The position numbers and the translations under genes were made by a program. Under the pieces are notes generated by a model. The model searched no databases. It worked only from the letters and a program-made list of their open reading frames with translations, and was not told the DNA's origin. Below are positions 53,450 to 61,924 of a stretch of DNA of 64,000 nucleotides, piece after piece. Every line of letters begins with the position of its first letter. The stretch's first letter is position 1. The stretch comes from Flavobacteriales bacterium (GTDB lineage Bacteria; Bacteroidota; Bacteroidia; Flavobacteriales_F; PHOS-HE28): positions 62,001 through 126,000 of the forward strand of contig JAGFIV010000100.1 in NCBI GenBank assembly GCA_024103275.1. The letters are read 5' to 3'.

Positions 53450-54105
53450 TGCTCCGCCCCGCCGAACACGTACTGCACCATGTTGGCCCCCATTTCCAGT
53501 GCCTTGCGGTGCAGCTCGGGCGGATCATTGTGTACATCGGGGTCTTCCCAGCCGTCGCCCAGGTCGCACTGGTAATCATAGAAGCAGATCAGCCGGCCTT
53601 CCCAGATCAGGCCGAAGCCCTGTGCCGGCTTGCCGTCGTGCTCGTGGATCTTCGGCAAGCCCCTCGGGAAGTCAAATTTCTGGTGGTAGATGGGGTGGGA
53701 GAAAGGCAGTTCCACCAGGTCGAGCTCGGGGAAGACCAGCTTCAGCGCGGGCCGCAGGAACTGGTCGATGCCGTAGTTGTCGCTCACGTGCAGGAAGCCG
53801 CCGCCGATCAGGTAATTGCGCAGGTTCTGCGCCTCCTGCGGGCTGAAGGTGATGTTGCCGTGGCCCGTCACGTCCAGCCAGGGGTAGTTGAAGATGTCCG
53901 GGCTGCCCACCTCCACGAAGGGCACTTCGGGATTGATGTTCATGCCCAGCTGCTGGTTGCAGAACTTCACCAGGTTGGGCACGGCGGTGGGGTTGGCGTA
54001 CCAGTCTCCTCCGCCATTGTACTTCAGCACGGCCAGCTGGAAGGTTCCTTGCGGAAAGGCCCGGCCGGACAGGCAGAGGGCCAACAGGATGATCAAGCTG
54101 CGCAT
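53446..54105 (-). CDS. DUF4159 secreted protein
   Basis: 219 residues from the ATG at 54105 with a signal peptide (MRSLIILLALCLSGRAF). Family marks: FQLAVLKYNGGGDWYANPTAVPNLVKFCNQQLGM, LTGGGFLHVSDNYGIDQFLRP-like (here YLIGGGFLHVSDNYGIDQFLRP), HPIYHQKFDFPRGLPKIHEHDG. It is the glutamine amidotransferase-like fold seen in Bacteroidota. Function unknown. GAACTTTG-CACC-ATG shows the 4-nt register once more. Confidence 0.9.
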   Translation of the reverse strand: MRSLIILLALCLSGRAFPQGTFQLAVLKYNGGGDWYANPTAVPNLVKFCNQQLGMNINPEVPFVEVGSPDIFNYPWLDVTGHGNITFSPQEAQNLRNYLIGGGFLHVSDNYGIDQFLRPALKLVFPELDLVELPFSHPIYHQKFDFPRGLPKIHEHDGKPAQGFGLIWEGRLICFYDYQCDLGDGWEDPDVHNDPPELHRKALEMGANMVQYVFGGAEQ

Positions 54106-54119
54106 GGTGCAAAGTTCGG

Positions 54120-54815
54120 CTACCCTTGCTGTGCGAAGTTCATCCATGTGCAGGCCGCCAAGGCTGCCGTTTCCGTGCGCAGCCGCGCCTGCCCCAGGCC
54201 CACCGCATGAAAGCCCTGTGCGGCCAGTGCTTCCGCCTCTTCCGGGGTGAGGTCACCCTCGGGGCCGATCACCATCAAGGCGCTTTGATGCGGATCGTAC
54301 AGGGAGGTGAACGCGGCTTGCTTCCCCGCGCACCAGCCGAAGAACTTTTGCGCGGCATCGCTCCCCAGGTCGACCAACTTCGTCAGCCCGTCCAACCGGG
54401 GAAGCCAGCGCCGTTGGCTCTGTTTCATGGCACCGACCAGCACCTTTTCCAGGCGGTCGTGCCGCAGCCTGTCCCGCCCGGTGCGCTGTGTCAGGATGGG
54501 CGTGATCCGGTCCACGCCCACCTCGGTGGCTTTTTCCAGGAACCATTCGAAGCGCTCGACCTGTTTTGTCGGGGCCACCGCCAAGTGAATGCGTGCGCGG
54601 CGTTCGGGCGGGTCCTGTGTCCGCGCCAAGATCCGGGCCGTGCAGCCCCGCTTGCCCACTTGCGCCAGTTCCGCTTGGGCGAACCCGCCCATTCCGTCCA
54701 GCAGGCCGATGGTGTCGCCTGGTTTCAATCGCAGCACATGCACGGCGTGGTGGGCTTCCTCCGGTGGGAGCCCCACTTCGGCTTCATCCAAGGCCGGGCA
54801 GTGGAACAGGTGCAT
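54120..54815 (-). CDS. rsmE: 16S rRNA m3U1498 methyltransferase
   Basis: 231 residues, SPOUT fold. PUA-like N-domain with HHAVHVLRLKPGDTIGLLDG; catalytic SAM-binding knot with KATEVGVDRITPILTQRT, SQRRWLPRL, IGPEGDLTPEEAEAL and LRTETAALAA. It methylates U1498 of 16S rRNA. Its start overlaps the stop of the serine hydrolase gene by one base. Confidence 0.94.
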   Translation of the reverse strand: MHLFHCPALDEAEVGLPPEEAHHAVHVLRLKPGDTIGLLDGMGGFAQAELAQVGKRGCTARILARTQDPPERRARIHLAVAPTKQVERFEWFLEKATEVGVDRITPILTQRTGRDRLRHDRLEKVLVGAMKQSQRRWLPRLDGLTKLVDLGSDAAQKFFGWCAGKQAAFTSLYDPHQSALMVIGPEGDLTPEEAEALAAQGFHAVGLGQARLRTETAALAACTWMNFAQQG

Positions 54816-56320
54816 CAGGGCCGCTTGAAGTCCAGCTTGTGGAAATGGAAGTCGGGGCTGTGCAGGTCAATCTTGAACCCGGTGACCCGGTGGTCGGTAT
54901 CGAAGGAGAAGGTGATGTAGCCCGGCTCCAGGAAGGGGTCGTTGTGATGCCATTGCCACGTGTCGTGGTGCCAGTGGGAGAGGGGCCCGCTGAAAAGCCC
55001 GGCCGCGGGCACCAGCGTGAGCGTGGCCTTGCCGTCCTGCACAGCGATGCGTGCATCGCCGTAGATCTTGTCGGTGTACGTCGCCGCCAGGGAGTCCAAC
55101 GGGACGGAAGGCTTGGTCTTCGCCTGCCGTGCCTTGGCCCGGTCGGCCCTGCGCAGTGCGTCCTCCTGTTCCAGTTCCTGGATCCGCGGGATCATCCGGC
55201 CCACCGGGTCGGCGGTGCCGTCCCCCAGGTACAGGTCGAGCACTTTGTTGGTGACGGCGAACACCGCGTAGCTATCGCCATTGCCCAAGGCGATCACGGC
55301 AAGGTCCTTGTCGGGCACCACCGCATGGTTGAGGATGAAGCCGGGCATGCCCCCGCTGTGGGTGATCACCGTGTTGCCGTTGAAGTCCTCGATGAACCAG
55401 CCCAGTGCCGCACCCTCGCGCCGCCCGCCCATGGGCAGGTGGTTGGCGGTGAGCATGCGGTACGTGGCGGGGCTGATGAAGGGCTTGCCATTGGCCTTGC
55501 CCTCGTCGGCCCACATGGCGTCCCACTTGGCCAGGTCCTCCACGCAGCTGTTGATGCCCGTGGCCCCGTCGGCCCCCGGGAGGTCCTGGTAAGGCATGCT
55601 TTTTTGCGGCGCCGCCGGGTCCTGTCCCTTTCGCACGTGGGGGAGCGCCACGTCCGTGAAGCGGGCAAGGCTGGGAACATCCACGGTGGTGCGGGCCATG
55701 CCCAGTGGTTGAAGGATGCGTTCGGTGATGAATGCGTTCCAGGTCTTGCCGCTTACCCGCTCGATCAGCTGCGCGGCCGCGATGTACATCAGGTTGCTGT
55801 AGCCGAATTGCGTGCGGAACTCGTAGGTGAGCGGCATGCCGGCATGGCGTGCCATGATCTCCGGCTGCGTGTAACGGGTGCCATACCACAGCAGGTCGTC
55901 GTCGAAGGTGAGGTAGCCTGCGCGGTGGCACAGCAGGTCGGTCACCGTCATGTGCGCGCTCACATAGGGGTCGGCGGTGGCGAACTCGGGCATGTGCTGC
56001 TGCACGTGGTCGTCCCAGCCCAGTTTGCCGTCGTCCACCAGCAGGCCGATGGCGGTGGCGGTGAAGGCCTTGCTGATGCTGGCCAGGTGGAAAATGCTTT
56101 GCGGCGTCACCGGGTCCGGCTTGGCGAGGTCCAGCTTACCGTAGCCCTTGCTCCACACCAGCGCGCCATCCTTTACGATGCCCACGGCCAGGCCGGGCTG
56201 GTCGAACTGCACCACGGCATCGGCGAGGTAGCGGTCCAGGGAATCGAGGGCGGGCGCGGTGGCCTGTCCGTGCAACAAGCCGGCCAGCACAAGGCCGGGG
56301 ATGATCAGTGGGAGGCGCAT
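54815..56320 (-). CDS. Secreted serine hydrolase (beta-lactamase class C fold, DUF3471 tail)
   Basis: 501 residues with a signal peptide (MRLPLIIPGLVLAGLLHGQ). The active-site motifs are S81-I-S-K84, Y174-S-N176 and HSGG near 325. The C-terminal domain (about 400-501) is beta-rich as in DUF3471. It may be a peptidase, esterase or amidase in the periplasm; class C beta-lactamase activity is unlikely. One operon with rsmE, and probably with DUF4159 and DUF3267. Confidence 0.9.
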   Translation of the reverse strand: MRLPLIIPGLVLAGLLHGQATAPALDSLDRYLADAVVQFDQPGLAVGIVKDGALVWSKGYGKLDLAKPDPVTPQSIFHLASISKAFTATAIGLLVDDGKLGWDDHVQQHMPEFATADPYVSAHMTVTDLLCHRAGYLTFDDDLLWYGTRYTQPEIMARHAGMPLTYEFRTQFGYSNLMYIAAAQLIERVSGKTWNAFITERILQPLGMARTTVDVPSLARFTDVALPHVRKGQDPAAPQKSMPYQDLPGADGATGINSCVEDLAKWDAMWADEGKANGKPFISPATYRMLTANHLPMGGRREGAALGWFIEDFNGNTVITHSGGMPGFILNHAVVPDKDLAVIALGNGDSYAVFAVTNKVLDLYLGDGTADPVGRMIPRIQELEQEDALRRADRAKARQAKTKPSVPLDSLAATYTDKIYGDARIAVQDGKATLTLVPAAGLFSGPLSHWHHDTWQWHHNDPFLEPGYITFSFDTDHRVTGFKIDLHSPDFHFHKLDFKRP

Positions 56321-56356
56321 GTCAGGTTCGTATCGCGGGGCGCAAGATGCACGATC

Positions 56357-57466
56357 TTACGGCTTGCCCCATTCGCCCTCCACCTTCATCGCGCCCTTCA
56401 CCGTGGTGGTGTCCGTGATGCCGCCGAGCACTTCGATGTTCACACCGTCGCTCAGGCCGGTCTTCACATACGTGCGGTCCCAGGCCTTCTTGTCCCTGAC
56501 CTCCACGAAGGCGCTGTCGCCCTTGTTGCTGAACGTGATCACGCTTTCAGGGATACTGAGCACGCTGTCGCGCCGGTCCAGGACAATGTCGGCGTTGGCG
56601 CTGTAGCCGGCGCGCAGGGTCTGCCCCGGCTTCACCGCCACGGCGGCGCGGATCTCGAATTGGATGGCACCGTTGCTTTCCACCCCCTTGGGTGCGATGT
56701 ATTCCAGGTTGGCGTCCCAGCTTGCGCTGTCCACCGCCCCCACGGTGATCACCACGGGCATGCCCGGCTTTACCTTGCCCACTTCACTTTCGTCCACGTT
56801 GCCTTTGAAGATCAGGTCGTTCATGTCCGCCACGGTGGCGATGGTGGTGCCCTCATTGAAGTTGTTGCGCTCGATCACGCTGCTGCCCACCTTCACGGGC
56901 ACATCGAGCACCATGCCGGTGATGGTGCTGCGCACGAGGGTGTTGGTGGCCCCCTTGCTGCTCTTGCTGATGCCGTCGCGCACCAGCTGCAGGGCGTCCT
57001 GTGCGGCGCTTTGCTCCTGCCGGGCGTTGCGCAGCGCGATGTCGTAGGTCTGCATCTCGCTGGCCGCGATCACGCCCTTGTCGGCCAAAGGCTTGTTGCG
57101 GTCGTAGTTCATCTGGGCGTTGGCCACCGCGATGGCCGCGCTGTTCACCCGGCTTTCAGCCTGGCTCAGCGACAGCATGTCGGGCACGATCTGGATCACC
57201 GCCAGCTTGTCGCCTTCCTTCACCTGCTGGCCCGCCTCCACCAGCAGCTCGCGGATCACCCCGCTCACCACGGGCTTGATGTCGATCTCCTGCCGCGGCT
57301 CGATGGTGCCGTTGGCCACCGTCTTCTTGATGATGGTGGTCACCTTGGGTTTGACCAGGTTGTATGCAGGCTCCTTCTTGGCGTTCTTCCGGTAAAGGAA
57401 CCAAAGGGTCCACAGGAACAACAGGCCGAGCAGGATGAGCACGAGGTATTTGAGGATGCGTTTCAT
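56357..57466 (-). CDS. macA: Periplasmic adaptor subunit of a MacAB-type pump
   Basis: 369 residues. One N-terminal TM helix (KYLVLILLGLLFLWTLWFLY), then the HlyD/RND adaptor plan: lipoyl-like half motif IKPVVSGVIRELLVEAGQQVKEGDKLAVI, a coiled-coil hairpin (about 105-175), second lipoyl half STITGMVLDVPVKVGSSVIE, and beta-barrel domains. It links the inner membrane pump to an outer membrane channel. No TolC-like gene is in the window. Confidence 0.9.
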   Translation of the reverse strand: MKRILKYLVLILLGLLFLWTLWFLYRKNAKKEPAYNLVKPKVTTIIKKTVANGTIEPRQEIDIKPVVSGVIRELLVEAGQQVKEGDKLAVIQIVPDMLSLSQAESRVNSAAIAVANAQMNYDRNKPLADKGVIAASEMQTYDIALRNARQEQSAAQDALQLVRDGISKSSKGATNTLVRSTITGMVLDVPVKVGSSVIERNNFNEGTTIATVADMNDLIFKGNVDESEVGKVKPGMPVVITVGAVDSASWDANLEYIAPKGVESNGAIQFEIRAAVAVKPGQTLRAGYSANADIVLDRRDSVLSIPESVITFSNKGDSAFVEVRDKKAWDRTYVKTGLSDGVNIEVLGGITDTTTVKGAMKVEGEWGKP

Positions 57467-57505
57467 GGTGGGTATCGGTGCGTGTGGTGCGGGTCTGATG
57501 CTTGG

Positions 57506-58750
57506 TTATTCGGCCCTCAAGGCGTCCACGGGCTTGATGCTGAGGGCGCGTCGGGCGGGCAGGTAGCCGGCGATGAGCCCGCTGATGATCAGCACGGCCA
57601 ACGCGGCAAGGGCCACGCCGAGGTCCACTTCCGGATCGTTGAAGAACCGGCCGTTCATGCCGGCGGAATTGATGGCCTGCAGCACGCCGATGCCGGCCAG
57701 CAGGCCGAAGTAACCGGCGATGAAGGTGAGGGCGCTGGCCTCCTGGATGATCTGCCCGGCGATGTTGGAGGGCCGTGCGCCGATGCTGCGCCGGATGCCG
57801 ATTTCCTTGGTGCGCTCCTTCACGATCACCAGCATGATGTTGCCGATGCCGATCACCCCGGCGATCAGCGTGAGGATGCCCACCGTCCAGCTCAGCGCGT
57901 TGATGGCGATGAAGAGCATGTTCATCTTGTCGTACATGTCCTGCAGGTTGAAGCCGCCGAAGGCCAGCGGGTCGTCCGGCGAAACCTTGTGGCGCCGTGC
58001 CATCTCCCTGCGCACGCGCTTTTCCAGGTCCGCCGCCTTCACGCCGGGCTTGGCGCTGATGCTGAACCAGTGTACCAGGTTCATGCTGTTGAAGGCCTTC
58101 TGGAAGGTGCTGAACGGGATGTAGATCGTGCTGCCTTCGCCCTCGGACCCCATGGACGTGGCCTTGGATGAATACAGGCCCACCACCTGGAAGTACACGC
58201 CTTGGATGCGGATGTATTTGCCCATGGGATCCTCCGTGCCGAAGAGGGTCTTCACCACATCCGGGCCGATCACGCACACCTTCCGCTCCTCCCGGATGTC
58301 CTTGGGATTGAGGAAGCGCCCCTGGTCGATGGAGGCGGCCTGGAAATTGAGCACCGAGGGCATGTCCCCGTTCACGCTGAAGCCGCCGTACTTGTCCTTG
58401 TAGTTCACGTTGTTGGCGCCGCGGTAGCCGCCCAACTGCAGGCGTGGCGCCACTTGGTCCACTCCGGGCATGGCCTGGATGGCGGCGATGTCGGCGTTGT
58501 CGAAATTGAAGTGGCGGCCGCGCTTGAAGCCCGCATAGGGCACCGAGGTGGACTGGGTCCACATAAAGAAGCTGTTGGTGGCCCAGCCGCTGAAGCCGCC
58601 CATGACGCCGTTGCTCAGGCCGCGGCCCATGCCCAGCATGATCACCAGCATGAAGATGCCCCAGAACACGCCGAACATGGTGAGGCCGCTGCGCAGCTTG
58701 TTGCGGCTCAGCGTGGCCCAGATCTCGCTCCAGCGTTCGCTGTCAAACAT
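57506..58750 (-). CDS. MacB-type ABC permease, copy 2
   Basis: 414 residues. N-terminal TM (about 20-40; KLRSGLTMFGVFWGIFMLVIMLGMG), a large periplasmic MacB_PCD domain (about 45-265), and three C-terminal FtsX helices with GVIGIGNIMLVIVKERTKEIGIRRSIGARPSNI. It lacks its own ATPase domain. It is a clear paralogue of the permease at 58.8 kb (MFDSERWSEIW vs MFDHEKWAEIF). Confidence 0.92.
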   Translation of the reverse strand: MFDSERWSEIWATLSRNKLRSGLTMFGVFWGIFMLVIMLGMGRGLSNGVMGGFSGWATNSFFMWTQSTSVPYAGFKRGRHFNFDNADIAAIQAMPGVDQVAPRLQLGGYRGANNVNYKDKYGGFSVNGDMPSVLNFQAASIDQGRFLNPKDIREERKVCVIGPDVVKTLFGTEDPMGKYIRIQGVYFQVVGLYSSKATSMGSEGEGSTIYIPFSTFQKAFNSMNLVHWFSISAKPGVKAADLEKRVRREMARRHKVSPDDPLAFGGFNLQDMYDKMNMLFIAINALSWTVGILTLIAGVIGIGNIMLVIVKERTKEIGIRRSIGARPSNIAGQIIQEASALTFIAGYFGLLAGIGVLQAINSAGMNGRFFNDPEVDLGVALAALAVLIISGLIAGYLPARRALSIKPVDALRAE

Positions 58751-58795
58751 GGGGCTTGCCTTGCATGGGATCAGGGTGGATGTGATGGTCCGTGC

Positions 58796-60040
58796 TCATT
58801 CGTCGCGCAAGGCTTCAATGGGCCGGATGGCGGCGGCGCGCCTGGCGGGGATCAGCCCGGCCAGCCCCCCCGCCACCACCAGCACCACGGTGGCCACCAA
58901 GGCCGTGCCCAGCTTGATCGACGGGTCGCGGAACATATCGGTGCCGGGTACGTGCGAGGAAATGAACTCCAGCAGCCCCACGCCGCAAACCAGCCCGCAA
59001 TAGCCGGCCATGGCGCTCACGAACACCGCCTCCATGATCACCTGCCCCACCACGTTGGCGGGGGTGGCGCCCAGGGCCTTGCGGATGCCGATCTCCCGGG
59101 TGCGCTCCTTCACGGTGATCAGCATGATGTTGCTCACCCCCACGATGCCCGCCACGATGGTGCCGATGCCGATGACCCACAGAAAGGCATTGATGCCGCC
59201 GAAGATCTGCCCGAAGAGCGCGGCGTTCGCCACGTTGTTGTTGACATAGACCGCGCGTTCGTCCGTGGGGTCGAACCGGTGGCGCTGGGCCAGTACCGCC
59301 ACGGCGCGCTGTGCGGCCTGTTCCGCACCGGCCATGGAGCCGTCGCTGAAGCTGAAGGTGATCTTGTCCACGTCCTGCTTGGCGTTGAACACGCGCTGCA
59401 CCACGCTCAGGGGGATGAACACCTGGCTGCTCTGGTTCATGCCGCGCCCGCTGCTTTCAAACCGGTAGATGCCCACCACCTGGAACGGGATGTTGTTCAC
59501 CTGCACCCACTGGTCGATCGGGTCGTCTCCCTTGAACAGGGCGTCGCGCGAGTCCTCGGCCAGGACGATCACCTTGCGCGCCCCGGCCTGGTCCATGGCA
59601 TTGATGAAGCGCCCCTGAAGGATCTGCTGGTCCTGCAAAGCGGTGAACTCCGGGGTCACCCCGCTGATGGTGAAGTTGCCGTAGTTCTTGCCCCGGCTCA
59701 GCTGGCTTTGCCCGCGCCACACCCGCAGGTTGCCGGTGATGTGCTGCAGTCCCGGGATGGCATGGCGGAGGGCTTCCACGTCGCGCGTGTCCAGTTGGAT
59801 GTCGCGGTCCACCGCCAATCCCTGCCACGGTTTGGTGGTCTGACCGCCCCACAGGTCGATGGTGTTCTTGGCCGTGTTGCGGAAGTTGTAGCTGAAGCCG
59901 TTGCTCAACCCGTTGCCCGTGCCCAGCAGGATGATGAGCATGAAGATGCCCCAGAACACGCTGAAGCCGGTGAGCACCGTCCGCAACTTGTTCTTGCCGA
60001 TGGTGTCGAAGATCTCCGCCCACTTCTCATGGTCGAACAT
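58796..60040 (-). CDS. MacB-type ABC permease, copy 1
   Basis: 414 residues with the same plan as the neighbouring permease: N-terminal TM, MacB_PCD, and FtsX with GIVGVSNIMLITVKERTREIGIRKALGATPANVVGQ. Exactly equal length and aligned motifs show tandem duplication and later divergence, so the pump may be a heterodimer. Its start overlaps the ATPase gene by 14 nt. Confidence 0.92.
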   Translation of the reverse strand: MFDHEKWAEIFDTIGKNKLRTVLTGFSVFWGIFMLIILLGTGNGLSNGFSYNFRNTAKNTIDLWGGQTTKPWQGLAVDRDIQLDTRDVEALRHAIPGLQHITGNLRVWRGQSQLSRGKNYGNFTISGVTPEFTALQDQQILQGRFINAMDQAGARKVIVLAEDSRDALFKGDDPIDQWVQVNNIPFQVVGIYRFESSGRGMNQSSQVFIPLSVVQRVFNAKQDVDKITFSFSDGSMAGAEQAAQRAVAVLAQRHRFDPTDERAVYVNNNVANAALFGQIFGGINAFLWVIGIGTIVAGIVGVSNIMLITVKERTREIGIRKALGATPANVVGQVIMEAVFVSAMAGYCGLVCGVGLLEFISSHVPGTDMFRDPSIKLGTALVATVVLVVAGGLAGLIPARRAAAIRPIEALRDE

Positions 60041-60734
60041 GGGCCGCCTCGGTTAACGGTTCGCCGTTGTGGCTTTCGATCATGCCGTCCTTCAGGCGGA
60101 TCACCCGCTGGGTCATCCGCGCCACCTCCGGCTCGTGCGTCACGATCACCAGGGTGATGCCCCGTTCCCGGTTCACCTTCAGCAACAGGTCCATCACCTC
60201 GCGGCTGGTGGTGCTGTCCAACGCGCCGGTGGGCTCGTCCGCCAGGATCACCTTCGGGTCCGCGATCAGGGCCCGGGCGATGGCCACGCGCTGCTTCTGC
60301 CCCCCGCTCATCTCGTTGGGCATGTGGTGTGCCCAGTCCCTTAGGCCTACATTGGCCAGCATCTCCAGGGCCCGCTCGTTCCGCTTGCGGCTCGAAACAC
60401 CTTGGTAGTACAGCGGCAGCGCCACATTCTCCACGGCGTTCTTGAAACCGATCAGGTTGAAGCTCTGGAACACGAAGCCCAGGTATTTGCTCCGCAGCCC
60501 GGCCGCCCGTGTTTCGCTCAAGCCACTGATGGGCATGCCATCCAGCAGGTATTCCCCGCTGTCCGCATTGTCCAGCAGGCCGATGATGTTCAACAAGGTG
60601 CTTTTGCCCGAGCCCGATGAGCCCATGATGCTCACCACCTCCCCGCGGGCGATGTGCAGGTCGATCCCCTTCAACACATGCAGCACATTGCTGCCCATGT
60701 GGTAGGATTTGTGAATGTTGGCCAAGCGGATCAT
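60027..60734 (-). CDS. ABC transporter ATP-binding protein (MacB/LolD type)
   Basis: 235 residues from the ATG at 60734. Walker A GSSGSGKST (38-46), Q-loop FVFQSFNLIGFKNAVENV, signature MSGGQKQR, Walker B VILADEPTGALDS, and H-switch VTHEPEVA. First gene of the pump operon ATPase-permease-permease-adaptor. It energises export of an envelope substrate, such as a peptide, macrolide or lipid. Confidence 0.95.
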   Translation of the reverse strand: MIRLANIHKSYHMGSNVLHVLKGIDLHIARGEVVSIMGSSGSGKSTLLNIIGLLDNADSGEYLLDGMPISGLSETRAAGLRSKYLGFVFQSFNLIGFKNAVENVALPLYYQGVSSRKRNERALEMLANVGLRDWAHHMPNEMSGGQKQRVAIARALIADPKVILADEPTGALDSTTSREVMDLLLKVNRERGITLVIVTHEPEVARMTQRVIRLKDGMIESHNGEPLTEAAHVRP

Positions 60735-60902
60735 GGAAAGTTCGCGGGTGCCGAAATTACCCGGAAGGCCGTGGGGCGCGAAGGCGGATCCATGAGCGGT
60801 CCGTGGCATGGGCAAACGGGACCGGACAGGCTTTCCCGCTTTGGCACACCCCTTGCCTATGGCCCTGCCAAATTACATTCGCAAACCAAAACCTGAACCC
60901 CC

Positions 60903-61889
60903 ATGGCACGGCTTTACACCTTCCTTCTTGCCGGTATCGGATTCCTCGGCACCATACAGGCCCAGACCAGCGATATCGTTGTCTTCTCGGATGAAGGAGA
61001 CAAGTTCACCCTGCTGGTGGACGGAGAGGTGAAGAACGACATCCCCGCTGCCCGCGTGGTGGCCCGGGGCATCAAAAATGCCACGCCCTTGGTGGTGATC
61101 AATTTCGCGGACAAGCAAATTCCGTCCATCAAGCAGAATGGTTGGATGGAACCCGGCCTGGAATACACCTTGCGGATCACCACCAACAAGAAGGGCGCGA
61201 AGGTGCTGCGCATGCAGGGCCAGGCGCCCTTGGGCACCACCGCCGATGTCCCGGCGGAAAAACCGGCCCCGGCGGATTTCAAGGACGATGCCCCGGCACC
61301 ACACGCCACGCAGGAAGTGATCGCCACCGATGCGCCGGGCGGGGTGCGGTCCACCACCACCACCACGGTTACCGAAGGGACCGGCACGGGAGGCGTGAAC
61401 ATGTCCGTAGGTGTCAATGGCCTGGGCGTGAATGTGACGGTGAACGATGGCACCGGTGGGACGGTGACCCACACCACCACCACGACCACAACGACCACGA
61501 CCACCACCACGGGCAATCCGGACGGCGCGACTTGGGAGCAGAACACCACGTACCAGGAACAAGCTCCCGTGGAACCGGCACCGGTGAAGGAAGGATGCAC
61601 GCTGCCGATGTCCGGTTCCGATTTCTCAGCGGCCAAGGCCAGCATCGACAACCAGGGCTTCGATGAGACCAAGCTGAAACTGGCCAAGCAGATCGCGGGC
61701 AGCAATTGCCTTTCCACGGACCAGGTGAAGACCGTGATGGGCCTGTTCGGCTTCGAGGACAGCAAGCTCGATTTCGCCAGGTTCGCGTATGACCATGTGA
61801 CGGACCGCAACAATTACTTCAAGGTCAACGATGCGTTCGGCTTCTCCAGCTCGGTGGACGCCCTGAACGAATACATCCAAAGCCGCTGA
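60903..61889 (+). CDS. Secreted DUF4476 protein with poly-Thr linker
   Basis: 328 residues. Signal peptide (MARLYTFLLAGIGFLGTIQAQ); an N-terminal beta-rich part (about 22-115); a Gly/Thr/Val-rich linker with a run of 13 Thr near residues 191-203; and a C-terminal DUF4476 domain (about 240-328; FSAAKASIDNQGFDETKLKLAKQIA, LSTDQVKTVMGLFGFEDSKLDFARFAYDHV). DUF4476 is Bacteroidota-specific and of unknown function. A TACATTCG element lies about 20 nt before the ATG. It is divergent from the ABC operon. Confidence 0.87.
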   Translation: MARLYTFLLAGIGFLGTIQAQTSDIVVFSDEGDKFTLLVDGEVKNDIPAARVVARGIKNATPLVVINFADKQIPSIKQNGWMEPGLEYTLRITTNKKGAKVLRMQGQAPLGTTADVPAEKPAPADFKDDAPAPHATQEVIATDAPGGVRSTTTTTVTEGTGTGGVNMSVGVNGLGVNVTVNDGTGGTVTHTTTTTTTTTTTTTGNPDGATWEQNTTYQEQAPVEPAPVKEGCTLPMSGSDFSAAKASIDNQGFDETKLKLAKQIAGSNCLSTDQVKTVMGLFGFEDSKLDFARFAYDHVTDRNNYFKVNDAFGFSSSVDALNEYIQSR

Positions 61890-61924
61890 ACGCCACGGGT
61901 GGCCTTGATCCATCACCCTGAACG

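Noticed and set aside
54566-58171. A 1201-codon plus-strand open frame
   Set aside because: It is antisense to rsmE, the serine hydrolase, the adaptor and a permease, all with clear family motifs. His/Gly/Val-rich translation is typical of the opposite strand of GC-rich genes.
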